This document shows positions 25,813 through 32,461 of a DNA stretch of 37,449 nucleotides, in pieces; the first letter of the stretch is position 1, and the number at the start of each line of letters is the position of its first letter. The translations under genes were made by a program, and so were the position numbers. The notes beneath the pieces were generated by a model. It did not search any database and had not been told where the DNA came from. It saw nothing but the letters and a program-made list of their open reading frames with translations. Source of the stretch: an uncultured Novosphingobium sp. (GTDB lineage Bacteria; Pseudomonadota; Alphaproteobacteria; Sphingomonadales; Sphingomonadaceae); contig CAMPIM010000023.1 of the NCBI GenBank assembly GCA_946886365.1, forward strand, positions 1 through 37,449, in the 5' to 3' direction.

Positions 25813-25846
25813 AAAGGCCGGTGATCCCATGGGATCATCGGCCTTT
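25813..25846 (+). terminator. Intrinsic terminator after ctrA
   Basis: A near-perfect 17-pair palindrome (one G-T pair) reading AAAGGCCGGTGATCCC and its complement, followed by a T-rich tail (TTTGTCGTTG). It begins 24 bases after the ctrA stop and shares the GGCCGGTG core with two other hairpins in the window. Confidence 0.85.
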
Positions 25847-25850
25847 GTCG

Positions 25851-25869
25851 TTGATCGGGCCGCGATCAA
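25851..25869. repeat. Inverted repeat between the two terminators
   Basis: TTGATCG-N5-CGATCAA is a perfect seven-base inverted repeat placed between the ctrA terminator and the next hairpin. It may be a secondary stem; no function is evident. Confidence 0.5.
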
Positions 25870-25884
25870 TCTCTCCTGATATGG

Positions 25885-25918
25885 AAAAGGGCCGGTGACC
25901 TCTTGGATCACCGGCCCT
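25885..25918 (-). terminator. Intrinsic terminator for the Gly-rich secreted protein gene
   Basis: GGGCCGGTGA (25889-25898) and TCACCGGCCC (25908-25917) form a perfect ten-pair stem, extended by an A-T pair. On the minus strand a run of four T follows directly, fitting termination of the gene at 25989-26672. It could also act on + strand read-through from ctrA. Confidence 0.8.
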
Positions 25919-25988
25919 GTCTTGTCAGGCGGAGGGGCGGAAAGGGGGCGGGCTTAAAGCCCGAAGTGGGGAATCCGCCCGAGTGGGG

Positions 25989-26672
25989 TCAATTGTCCGC
26001 CTGACTGGACGACGTGCTGTCGCTGGAGCCTGATGCGTGGCCGCTTCCCGATAGCGTGCCGGTTGCATTAAGCGCCGCGCCTCCATTGAGAGCGTTGCTG
26101 GCGCTACCGGCTGAGTTTGCCGCGCCGGACTGAGCCGCGCCAGACGCGTTACCGGCCGCCGATCCAGCACCGCTCAGTGCGCCACCGGCCCGGTTGCGTG
26201 CCGCTTGTGCGGTAGCACTGGCTTGCCCTTGCGCCGCTGCACCTGCCGTGACCGCGCGATCTCGCGCTGCGCCCGCCGTCTGGCTGGCCTGATCCCGCAC
26301 GCCGCCCACTGCATTGGCGACATCATTGGTGCCCAGCGTGTCGGCGGTCAGGCCACCGCTCGCCGATCCGCTGGCCGAGGCGTTTGCGCCGTGGCTCTTT
26401 CCCTTGTGGGTTACAGAACCAGTGGCGGCGCCGTCAGCCCGGCCAGAACCAGAACCCTTCGCCGCAACCCGCCCATTGTCCAGATCGATGCTGCGGTCGA
26501 GGCCGATGCTGCCCGAGCCGCTCAATGCGCCGCCGAGCGATCCACCAGCGCCGCCCAGAGCGCCACCCAGGCCACCGCCCAGACCGCCACCGCCACCCAG
26601 AAGCTGGGCAGACACAGGAACCGCAGTCAGGGCGGCAAGGCAGGCAGTGGCAAGAATGATTGTCTTCTTCAT
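25989..26672 (-). CDS. Secreted Gly/Ala/Ser-rich low-complexity protein
   Basis: A 227-residue protein of unrecognised family. Residues 1-22 are a clear signal peptide (VSA-Q). A glycine run follows (GGGGGLGGGLGGALGG), then a short non-repetitive stretch with DRSIDLDNGRVAAKGSGSGR, then a long Ala/Gly/Ser/Asn region with repeated TAGAARDRA, TAQAARNRA-like segments, and a Ser-rich acidic tail. Such composition suggests an extended or amphipathic extracellular or periplasmic protein. AAGGAG six to seven bases upstream supports the start. It lies 100 bases downstream of the subtilisin-like protease gene on the same strand and could be its substrate or partner; this is conjecture. Confidence 0.7.
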   Translation of the reverse strand: MKKTIILATACLAALTAVPVSAQLLGGGGGLGGGLGGALGGAGGSLGGALSGSGSIGLDRSIDLDNGRVAAKGSGSGRADGAATGSVTHKGKSHGANASASGSASGGLTADTLGTNDVANAVGGVRDQASQTAGAARDRAVTAGAAAQGQASATAQAARNRAGGALSGAGSAAGNASGAAQSGAANSAGSASNALNGGAALNATGTLSGSGHASGSSDSTSSSQADN

Positions 26673-26772
26673 CGATCGTCTCCTTGTTCGTTGTCGATCC
26701 GATGCAAGGACAACGGGATGGCGATGCGATTTAATTCCTGGCGCCGAAATATTTTTGACAAGATGCTGATAT

Positions 26773-28008
26773 TCAATCCATATTTCTGCAATTGCCGCAG
26801 ATAATACCATGCCCGAATGCCTTGCTGCTTTCCGGCTTGGCCTCCTCGATCAGCCCGCTCAGGCTACCGTTCACAAACAGCCGCCCCGCGACAAGCGGCG
26901 CGGCGAAAGAGGTGCCTCGCACGCTGCCCTTGCCGCCATCGGTGCGTGCGGCATTCATGTCCGCGCCGGGCGCCGCGAAATCCACATGCCGCGCGCGGCC
27001 CGCCTCAGGCAGCAAGCGCCCGCGTCCATCAACGCCAGTCACCGCCACGACATCAGGGTAGGAGGCGGGATAGGCCGGTGGCGCGGCGGGGCCGTCATTG
27101 CCGACCGCCGCTACCACCGTAACGCCCTTTTCACGCGCCAGCCGGATGGCTCCTGCCAGCAGAGGATTATCGGGTCCGACCAGGCTTAAGGTGACGACGT
27201 TGACCCCGCGCGCCGCAATCCATCCCAGCGCTCGCACGATCGCGAAGGCACTGCCGCCCGCTGGATCATCACCATAAACATCTGCGACCAGCAGCGGCGT
27301 ACCCGGCGCCGCGCCCCGAATGGACCCGGTTCCACTGATCAAGGACGCCACCGCCGTGCCGTGCGAACTGGCACGAGGCGCGCCGCGAACGAAGCCGCGC
27401 TGCTCGACCGCGCCAGTGAGTGACGCGTGACGGGCGACGCCACCATCGATCATTCCCGCCGCTCGAGATCGGACAGGCCCTGTCCCCGCCAAGGCTGCAC
27501 CCCCCGACTTGGGCGCCGCACCGCCGGGGAAATAGAGATTATCCGCGCTCACCTCCGCCTCTGGTGCGATCGAGCGCACCTGCTTCAACGCGCGGGAGAG
27601 GCTCTGGCCGGGCGGCACCGTGAGGCGCGTTAGGAGCAGGTCGATCCCCTCAATGGCCTCGCTTGCCACCGCATAGCCCGCGCGACGCAACGCTTCGATG
27701 CTGGTCTGCTTGGCACCCGTCAGCAGGATGACGCCACGCCGCGCGGCCTCTTTCCGATCGTCCAGTTCCACGCTGTCGCCATGCCGTCGTAGCAGATCAC
27801 CAATCCGTGCCGCTCTCGCCGCCATGAGGCGTTCTGCCGAGCGGGTGGGAGGAACCCGATTCAGCGCGCCTTCCGCGTCGTTGAGCAAGTCCGGAACCAT
27901 CCCTCCTACCTGCCCCAAGGCCCCATTGGGGGACGGCAACAATTGTGCTTGTGCCGCCGGACCTGTCAGCAGCAGTCCCGCAACGATCCAGGAACGTAGG
28001 GCCTTCAT
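26773..28008 (-). CDS. Exported subtilisin-like S8 serine protease
   Basis: A 411-residue exported protease. Residues 1-22 form the signal peptide. Residues 60-160 resemble a pro-domain that ends in SADNLYFPGG. The catalytic domain keeps the full triad, Asp188 (GMIDGG), His216 (SSHGTAVASL) and Ser367 (GTSFAAPLVAG), and the oxyanion Asn304 (AVGNDG). The C-terminus is short and carries a Cys pair (Cys404, Cys407 in CGNC). It is divergent from an ECF sigma/anti-sigma pair across a 157-base region with a perfect dyad. I infer that it belongs to that regulon, possibly processing envelope proteins or the anti-sigma factor. Confidence 0.9.
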   Translation of the reverse strand: MKALRSWIVAGLLLTGPAAQAQLLPSPNGALGQVGGMVPDLLNDAEGALNRVPPTRSAERLMAARAARIGDLLRRHGDSVELDDRKEAARRGVILLTGAKQTSIEALRRAGYAVASEAIEGIDLLLTRLTVPPGQSLSRALKQVRSIAPEAEVSADNLYFPGGAAPKSGGAALAGTGPVRSRAAGMIDGGVARHASLTGAVEQRGFVRGAPRASSHGTAVASLISGTGSIRGAAPGTPLLVADVYGDDPAGGSAFAIVRALGWIAARGVNVVTLSLVGPDNPLLAGAIRLAREKGVTVVAAVGNDGPAAPPAYPASYPDVVAVTGVDGRGRLLPEAGRARHVDFAAPGADMNAARTDGGKGSVRGTSFAAPLVAGRLFVNGSLSGLIEEAKPESSKAFGHGIICGNCRNMD

Positions 28009-28111
28009 CTCTGTCTCTTCATCCTCGACTGGCGCGGAGGCGAATTTTCCGCTCCTTTCGCATCCATAATGAGTCATCGCGAATTTATTTCCGGTAGATA
28101 TACGTCTTCGG

Positions 28112-28143
28112 GGATGAAACGAATGGGCACAGCCGTTTCATCC
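28112..28143. promoter_or_regulatory. Perfect 10-bp dyad in the sigma/protease divergent promoter
   Basis: GGATGAAACG (28112-28121) and CGTTTCATCC (28134-28143) flank a 12-base centre. Being symmetrical, each strand reads GGATGA, 16 bases, CGTTTC, similar in layout to ECF promoters (GGAAC-like -35, CGTT-like -10). It could be an operator or a bidirectional, self-controlled ECF promoter; the + strand -10 would lie about 30 bases before the sigma gene start. Confidence 0.5.
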
Positions 28144-28165
28144 TTGAACATGTGATGGAGACCGG

Positions 28166-28654
28166 ATGTCGTTCGAAAACGATCTGTTGGCGATCCTCCC
28201 CCGGCTGCGCCGCTTTGCCGTCAGCCTGTCGAGGGATCGGGCCGATGCGGACGACCTTTGCCAGGCGGCGCTGGAGCGAGGGCTGCGGGCGCGCGAACAA
28301 TGGCAGCCGGGGACTAGGTTGGACAGCTGGATGTATCGTATCATGCGCAATCTCTGGATCGATGAAGGCCGTTCGCGGCAGCGCGCCGTGCGGACTTTCG
28401 CACCCGAAGAGGCAGGCGAGCATGTCGGCTATGCTGGCGATCAGCATGTGGAGGCGCACGTCATGCTTTCCGACGTCGATCGCGCGATGCAGGCTTTGCC
28501 GGACGAGCAGCGCGAAGCCATCGCGCTCGTTCTCGTGGAGGGGCTATCCTACAAGGAAGCAGCCGAAATTCTGGGCGTGCCCATGGGTACGTTGACCTCG
28601 CGCTTGGTCCGTGGACGCGGCGCCCTTATCGAATTGCTGGGAGAAGCAGCATGA
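28166..28654 (+). CDS. ECF (sigma-70 family) RNA polymerase sigma factor
   Basis: A 162-residue extracytoplasmic-function sigma factor. Region 2 spans about residues 8-75 (LRRFAVSLSRDRADADDLCQ with AALERGL and RLDSWMYRIMRNLWIDEGRS), region 4 about 105-158 (LPDEQREAIALVLVEGLSYK followed by EAAEILGVPMGTLTSRLVRG). It would redirect RNA polymerase to its own regulon when released from its anti-sigma factor. GGAG five bases upstream supports the ATG. It overlaps the anti-sigma gene as ATGA. I cannot assign an ECF group with certainty; it is not obviously EcfG, as no phyR or nepR gene is adjacent. Confidence 0.92.
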   Translation: MSFENDLLAILPRLRRFAVSLSRDRADADDLCQAALERGLRAREQWQPGTRLDSWMYRIMRNLWIDEGRSRQRAVRTFAPEEAGEHVGYAGDQHVEAHVMLSDVDRAMQALPDEQREAIALVLVEGLSYKEAAEILGVPMGTLTSRLVRGRGALIELLGEAA

Positions 28655-29346
28655 CCGACATTGACGAAGCCATGCTGATCGCTTGGGTCGATGGCGAGCT
28701 AGACGAAATCACCCGCCGCCGCGTCGATCGCGCCGTTGCGGACGATCCGGCCTTGGCCCAGCGCCTGGAAATGCACCGGCATTTGCGGCAGCGTCTTTCC
28801 GGTCACTATGCGCCGGTTGAAGCTGAACCTGTGCCACAGGCTATGCGTGCGCTGTTGGAGGAACGGGCGAAGGTCACGCCCATCACCCGTGCGGCGGCGC
28901 CCAAATGGCGCAGTTGGGGCATTGGCGGCGCGATCGCTGCCAGCCTTGTCCTGGGTCTTGGCGTCGGCCGTTTGTCGAGCGGCCCCGCTGGACCTGTTGC
29001 TGTTAAAGATGGCGTCATGACGGCGAGGGGCGAACTCGCATCCGCCCTCGAAACCCAACTGGCCTCGGCACAGCAGGACACATCGATCCGCATCGGCCTT
29101 AGTTTTCAGCGCAAGGGCGGAGGCTGGTGCCGCAGCTTCGAAGGCAGCGCCCTGTCGGGGGTGGCCTGCCACAAAGGGGAAAGCTGGCAGGTTCAGCAAC
29201 TGATTCCCGGCACCCCGCAATCAACGGATTACCGCCAGGCATCCTCCACCGACGCCCGCATCATGGCTACGATAGATGCCCTGATCGAAGGGTCCCCCGC
29301 CGACGGTGCCCAGGAGGCTGCGGCCAAGGCCAAGGGCTGGCGTTAG
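28651..29346 (+). CDS. Membrane-bound anti-sigma factor
   Basis: A 231-residue protein with a cytoplasmic anti-sigma domain (residues 1-60: AWVDGELDEITRRRVDRAVA, DDPALAQRLEMHRHLR), one membrane helix (about 88-108) and a periplasmic domain of about 120 residues. The usual zinc motif HxxxCxxC is absent. The periplasmic part has just two cysteines, Cys160 (GGGWCRSF) and Cys173 (GVACHKG), which could form a disulfide. It overlaps the sigma gene start-to-stop, which fits a co-regulated sigma/anti-sigma pair. The signal sensed is unknown. It converges with the phosphatase gene with a gap of seven bases. Confidence 0.85.
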   Translation: MTDIDEAMLIAWVDGELDEITRRRVDRAVADDPALAQRLEMHRHLRQRLSGHYAPVEAEPVPQAMRALLEERAKVTPITRAAAPKWRSWGIGGAIAASLVLGLGVGRLSSGPAGPVAVKDGVMTARGELASALETQLASAQQDTSIRIGLSFQRKGGGWCRSFEGSALSGVACHKGESWQVQQLIPGTPQSTDYRQASSTDARIMATIDALIEGSPADGAQEAAAKAKGWR

Positions 29347-29353
29347 AAGGCGC

Positions 29354-30112
29354 CTAAGTCTGCAAATACCAACGATCCGTGCCCTCAAGGCCGATCGCCG
29401 TCAGTTTGCCGCTGTTCCAGGCACCCGTATCTATCCCTATCCGGTTGGCCTGCTCATCGACTTCGCTGGTGATGCTGTGTCCATGCACCACCATATAGGG
29501 ATGGGCTTGCCGGTCATGCAGGAACTCACCCCTGATCCAGTGCAGATCGGCCGCGTCCTGTTCCTCGAGCGGCACTCCGGGCCTGATCCCCGCATGAACG
29601 AACAGATAGTCGCCCATCACAAGACTATCCGCAAAATCGTTCAGGAAATCGACATGCTCACGGGGCACATTTTCCAGCATCCATGACGCGATGTCCTTGT
29701 CCGTCATCGCTGTGCTGACGCCGGATTCCAGCCCATAGCTTTCAAGCGCGGCCATGCCCCCGATGCGGCGGCAATAGCCCGCATATTGCGCATCGCCCTT
29801 CGCGGCGCCGACAAAGACCTCCTCATGATTGCCTTTGATCAGGTGCACATTCGGGGATGCCCGCCACAAGGATATTGCATGCTCAATGACGGCGGCCGAT
29901 TGCGGCCCGCGATCCATCAGATCACCCAGCAGGACGAGATGGCAGGGTAGGGTCGTGCGGGCCGAGTCATCCTGATCGATCAACCGCAGCAGTTGTTCGA
30001 ACAGGTCGAGCCGCCCGTGAATGTCCCCGATGGCATAAACGCGCCGGTCCTCGCCTATGTCGGGCACGAAAGAGGGCGGTGGCGATGCACCGCGGCGGAA
30101 AAACTTCAGCAT
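29354..30112 (-). CDS. Metallophosphoesterase / serine-threonine protein phosphatase-like
   Basis: A 252-residue calcineurin-type phosphatase. All metal motifs are present: GDIHGR (Asp30, His32), GDLMDRG (Asp64, Arg68), GNHEE (Asn95, His96), and later VHAGIRPG and VVHGHS. The family includes bacterial PP2A-like protein phosphatases and diadenosine tetraphosphatases (PrpA/ApaH type), and sequence alone does not separate them. It is the last gene of the minus-strand operon with cdd and dcd, 45 bases after dcd. Confidence 0.88.
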   Translation of the reverse strand: MLKFFRRGASPPPSFVPDIGEDRRVYAIGDIHGRLDLFEQLLRLIDQDDSARTTLPCHLVLLGDLMDRGPQSAAVIEHAISLWRASPNVHLIKGNHEEVFVGAAKGDAQYAGYCRRIGGMAALESYGLESGVSTAMTDKDIASWMLENVPREHVDFLNDFADSLVMGDYLFVHAGIRPGVPLEEQDAADLHWIRGEFLHDRQAHPYMVVHGHSITSEVDEQANRIGIDTGAWNSGKLTAIGLEGTDRWYLQT

Positions 30113-30157
30113 GACTGGCGCCGATCGATATTCATCCTCGCCCTTGTCGCACGTCCC

Positions 30158-30712
30158 CTAGAGTCGAGGCAATGTGACGCCTTGCTGCCCCATATATTTC
30201 CCCGCCCGGTCGGCGTAGCTGACCTCGCACGGCTCATTGCCCTTGAGGAAAAGGAACTGGCAGGCCCCCTCATTGGCGTAGATCTTGGCGGGGAGGGGCG
30301 TGGTGTTGGAAAACTCCAGCGTCACATGGCCTTCCCAGCCCGGCTCCAGCGGCGTCACATTCACGATGATGCCGCACCGCGCATAGGTGGATTTGCCAAG
30401 GCAGATCACCAGCACATCGCGCGGCACCCGGAAATATTCGACCGTCCGGGCCAGCGCAAAGCTGTTGGGCGGAATGATGCAACAGTCGGTCCTGCGATCG
30501 ACAAAGCTGTTCGCCGCGAAATCCTTCGGGTCCACCACCGCGCTGTCGACATTGGTGAAGATCTTGAACTCGTCTGCCACGCGCGCGTCATAGCCATAGG
30601 AGGACAGGCCATAGCTGATGCAGCCGTCCCGCCGTTGATTTTCCACAAAGGGCTCGATCATCCCTTGGGAAATGGCCTGCTCGCGAATCCACTTATCCGA
30701 CAAAATCGACAT
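30158..30712 (-). CDS. dcd: dCTP deaminase
   Basis: A 184-residue enzyme that deaminates dCTP to dUTP, the main source of dUMP for thymidylate in many bacteria. It has the family stretches [30 protein letters not shown] and [14 protein letters not shown], which includes the catalytic Glu, and ends in [12 protein letters not shown]. Length and ends match the family. It starts two bases after the cdd stop, so the two pyrimidine deaminases are made together. Confidence 0.96.
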   Translation of the reverse strand: MSILSDKWIREQAISQGMIEPFVENQRRDGCISYGLSSYGYDARVADEFKIFTNVDSAVVDPKDFAANSFVDRRTDCCIIPPNSFALARTVEYFRVPRDVLVICLGKSTYARCGIIVNVTPLEPGWEGHVTLEFSNTTPLPAKIYANEGACQFLFLKGNEPCEVSYADRAGKYMGQQGVTLPRL

Positions 30713-30714
30713 GA

Positions 30715-31164
30715 CTATTCTTGACTCTTACTGGAAGGATCATGACCCAAATCATTGGGTCCGAACGAAAAAGGCAAAAGTTCGGTAACGCTGTGTTGGA
30801 CCACGGACTCGCCGTCGCCGGCTGCACAATAAATGGCGATGGGCCGCCCCGCCACCTGCTCTGCTTCGTTCAGGATCTGACGGCATCTTCCGCAGGGCGT
30901 GACTGGGTTAACGCCACCCCCGACGACCGCAATCGCCTCGACGTCGCCAAACCGCCCCTGCGCATTGGCCGCCGCCAGTGCCACGGTTTCAGCGCAGAGC
31001 GACAGGCCAAAGCTCGCATTTTCGAAGTTCGCGCCCACGATCATCTCACCATCGGACAAGCGCACGGCCGCTCCGACAGCAAAACGGCTGTACGGGGCAT
31101 AGGCATTTGCCCTCGCCGCGCGCGCTGCCTCGATCAGGCTTTCGACATCCGTATCAATAGTCAT
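30715..31164 (-). CDS. cdd: Cytidine deaminase
   Basis: A 149-residue homotetrameric-type cytidine deaminase, converting (deoxy)cytidine to (deoxy)uridine. The catalytic Cys57-Ala-Glu59 motif and the zinc cysteines Cys91 and Cys94 (TPCGRC) are in place, with [15 protein letters not shown] near the N-terminus. The ATG at 31164 overlaps the stop of the upstream gene as ATGA, which fixes the start. The last 20 residues are polar and longer than in the core family. Confidence 0.95.
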   Translation of the reverse strand: MTIDTDVESLIEAARAARANAYAPYSRFAVGAAVRLSDGEMIVGANFENASFGLSLCAETVALAAANAQGRFGDVEAIAVVGGGVNPVTPCGRCRQILNEAEQVAGRPIAIYCAAGDGESVVQHSVTELLPFSFGPNDLGHDPSSKSQE

Positions 31165-31853
31165 GGCGCAACCACGCCCCATCTAACCGGGCCATCGATG
31201 CCATCGATATGACGCATATCATTCGCCGTCCACATCACCCATCGGCGGGTAGCATAATCGGGCGGGAAGAAGTTTCCATCCAGCCAGAGCGTCCGGTTTA
31301 TGCCCGACGCGATGTCATATTCTTCCTCGAAAGCCTTTGAAATGTTGAGGAGCACCGGCTTGCCTGCATTGCTCTCAACCAGGTTCACCAGCGTGTTGAG
31401 TTCAGACAGCACCGCGTCCCGCCCCGGCCGCGCAGTGCAGCCAGGATCAAAGTCGAGCCGGATCACTGGGGGCAGGGCGGCATTGTCCCGTGGCACTGTC
31501 GTGACGAAGCGTGTCGCCTGACCGGCCGCGCGGCCGCACAGGCTGAAATCCAGCACAGCGCCGTAACGCAGTCCCGATGACCGCGCCGCAGACCAGTTCC
31601 GCGCAAAGGCGGGGTCGCGGCCCTCTGTGCCCTTGGCCGCTCTTATATAGGCGAAATCGACGCCATTGGCCGCCAGCGTGCCCCAATCGATGGCGCCTCC
31701 GTCAGCGGAAACAGCCACCCCCTGAACCGGATAGACGTCGCGCCCCGGCGCCCAGCGGCAGGCATAGCTCCACGCACCCAATGCCAACAGGGCGATGACC
31801 AGCCCGCCCGCAAGGATGCGGACCAGAAACCGGCCGGAAGAATGCTGGCGAAT
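31161..31853 (-). CDS. GH25-like membrane-anchored protein, catalytic acids lost; ATT start probable
   Basis: About 230 residues related to GH25 (muramidase) proteins: YPVQGVAVSADGGAIDWGTL, GVDFAYIRAAKG and the late GVRWGVV-type end. A single N-terminal membrane helix lies at residues 9-29. The catalytic Asp of the DVS motif is Ala47, and the DxE pair of the fourth strand reads Arg132-Leu-Asp134, so lysozyme activity is unlikely. No in-frame ATG, GTG or TTG exists between the upstream stop (31860) and a TTG at 31787 that would cut the membrane helix. ATT at 31853, six bases after that stop and with GGGG nearby, gives a natural N-terminus (MRQHSSGRFLVRILAG). Confidence 0.72.
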   Translation of the reverse strand: MRQHSSGRFLVRILAGGLVIALLALGAWSYACRWAPGRDVYPVQGVAVSADGGAIDWGTLAANGVDFAYIRAAKGTEGRDPAFARNWSAARSSGLRYGAVLDFSLCGRAAGQATRFVTTVPRDNAALPPVIRLDFDPGCTARPGRDAVLSELNTLVNLVESNAGKPVLLNISKAFEEEYDIASGINRTLWLDGNFFPPDYATRRWVMWTANDMRHIDGIDGPVRWGVVAP

Positions 31854-31859
31854 GTCCCC

Positions 31860-32342
31860 TTACCCCTTGATATGCAGCACGCAGATCAGCGTGAACAGGC
31901 GTCGTGCCGTGTCGAAATCGACCTTGATCTTGCCATCCAGCCGTTCGATCAGCATCTCCGCAGCGTCATTGTGGATGGCCCTGCGCGCCATGTCCACCGT
32001 TTCAATCTGTTGCGGGGAGGCATTGCTGATCGCCTGATAATAGCTGTCGCAGATCGCGAAATATTCCCGGATCGGACGCCGGAACCGGCCCAGGCCGAGG
32101 ATGATCGCCTCCAGCGGCTCGCCATCCTCCCGCTTGATCTCGATCACCAGCCGCCCATCCTCGACGCGCAGCAGCACGCGGTAGGGGCCTGCATAATCAT
32201 CGGCATGGGTGCGCTGGGGCGCGAAATAATTATCTTCCAGCAGGTCGAATATGGCGATCCGCCGCTCCTGCTCGACATCCGCGTTGCGCCAAAGGATCGT
32301 CCGCTCGTCAAGCGTGATGTCGATGATGCGCGGGTCGGTCAT
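31860..32342 (-). CDS. UPF0262 family protein
   Basis: A 160-residue cytoplasmic protein of the alphaproteobacterial family UPF0262, recognised by IIDITLDERTILWRNADVEQ, AIFDLLEDNYF, YRVLLRVEDGRLV, and LGLGRFRRPIREYFAICDSY. The function is unknown. The start at 32342 has AGGGAC about nine bases upstream; 18 extra codons of open frame were dropped. It is the first gene of a five-gene minus-strand operon and is divergent from dnaB. Confidence 0.9.
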   Translation of the reverse strand: MTDPRIIDITLDERTILWRNADVEQERRIAIFDLLEDNYFAPQRTHADDYAGPYRVLLRVEDGRLVIEIKREDGEPLEAIILGLGRFRRPIREYFAICDSYYQAISNASPQQIETVDMARRAIHNDAAEMLIERLDGKIKVDFDTARRLFTLICVLHIKG

Positions 32343-32461
32343 GGGTCCATAGTCCCTGCTGCTGCCGACGATGAAAAGCAAGGGGGAGTTCTCCACAGCT
32401 TTGCCTGTCGGGACACAGCTTGCCCCTTGCGCAGAACCCCGGCGAGCGCGATGAGAGGCGC

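Noticed and set aside
26673..26772. EcfG-type general stress promoter before the Gly-rich protein gene (GGAAT ... CGTT on the minus strand)
   Set aside because: The spacing is 18 bases and the -35 has a mismatch, so the match to GGAAC-N16/17-CGTT is too weak.
28166..29346. Assignment of the sigma/anti-sigma pair to the EcfG-NepR-PhyR general stress system
   Set aside because: The anti-sigma protein is a membrane protein unlike NepR, and no PhyR-type receiver gene is adjacent.
32389..32397. DnaA-box-like TTCTCCACA upstream of dnaB
   Set aside because: A single one-mismatch copy, with no cluster or AT-rich unwinding region, does not indicate an origin.
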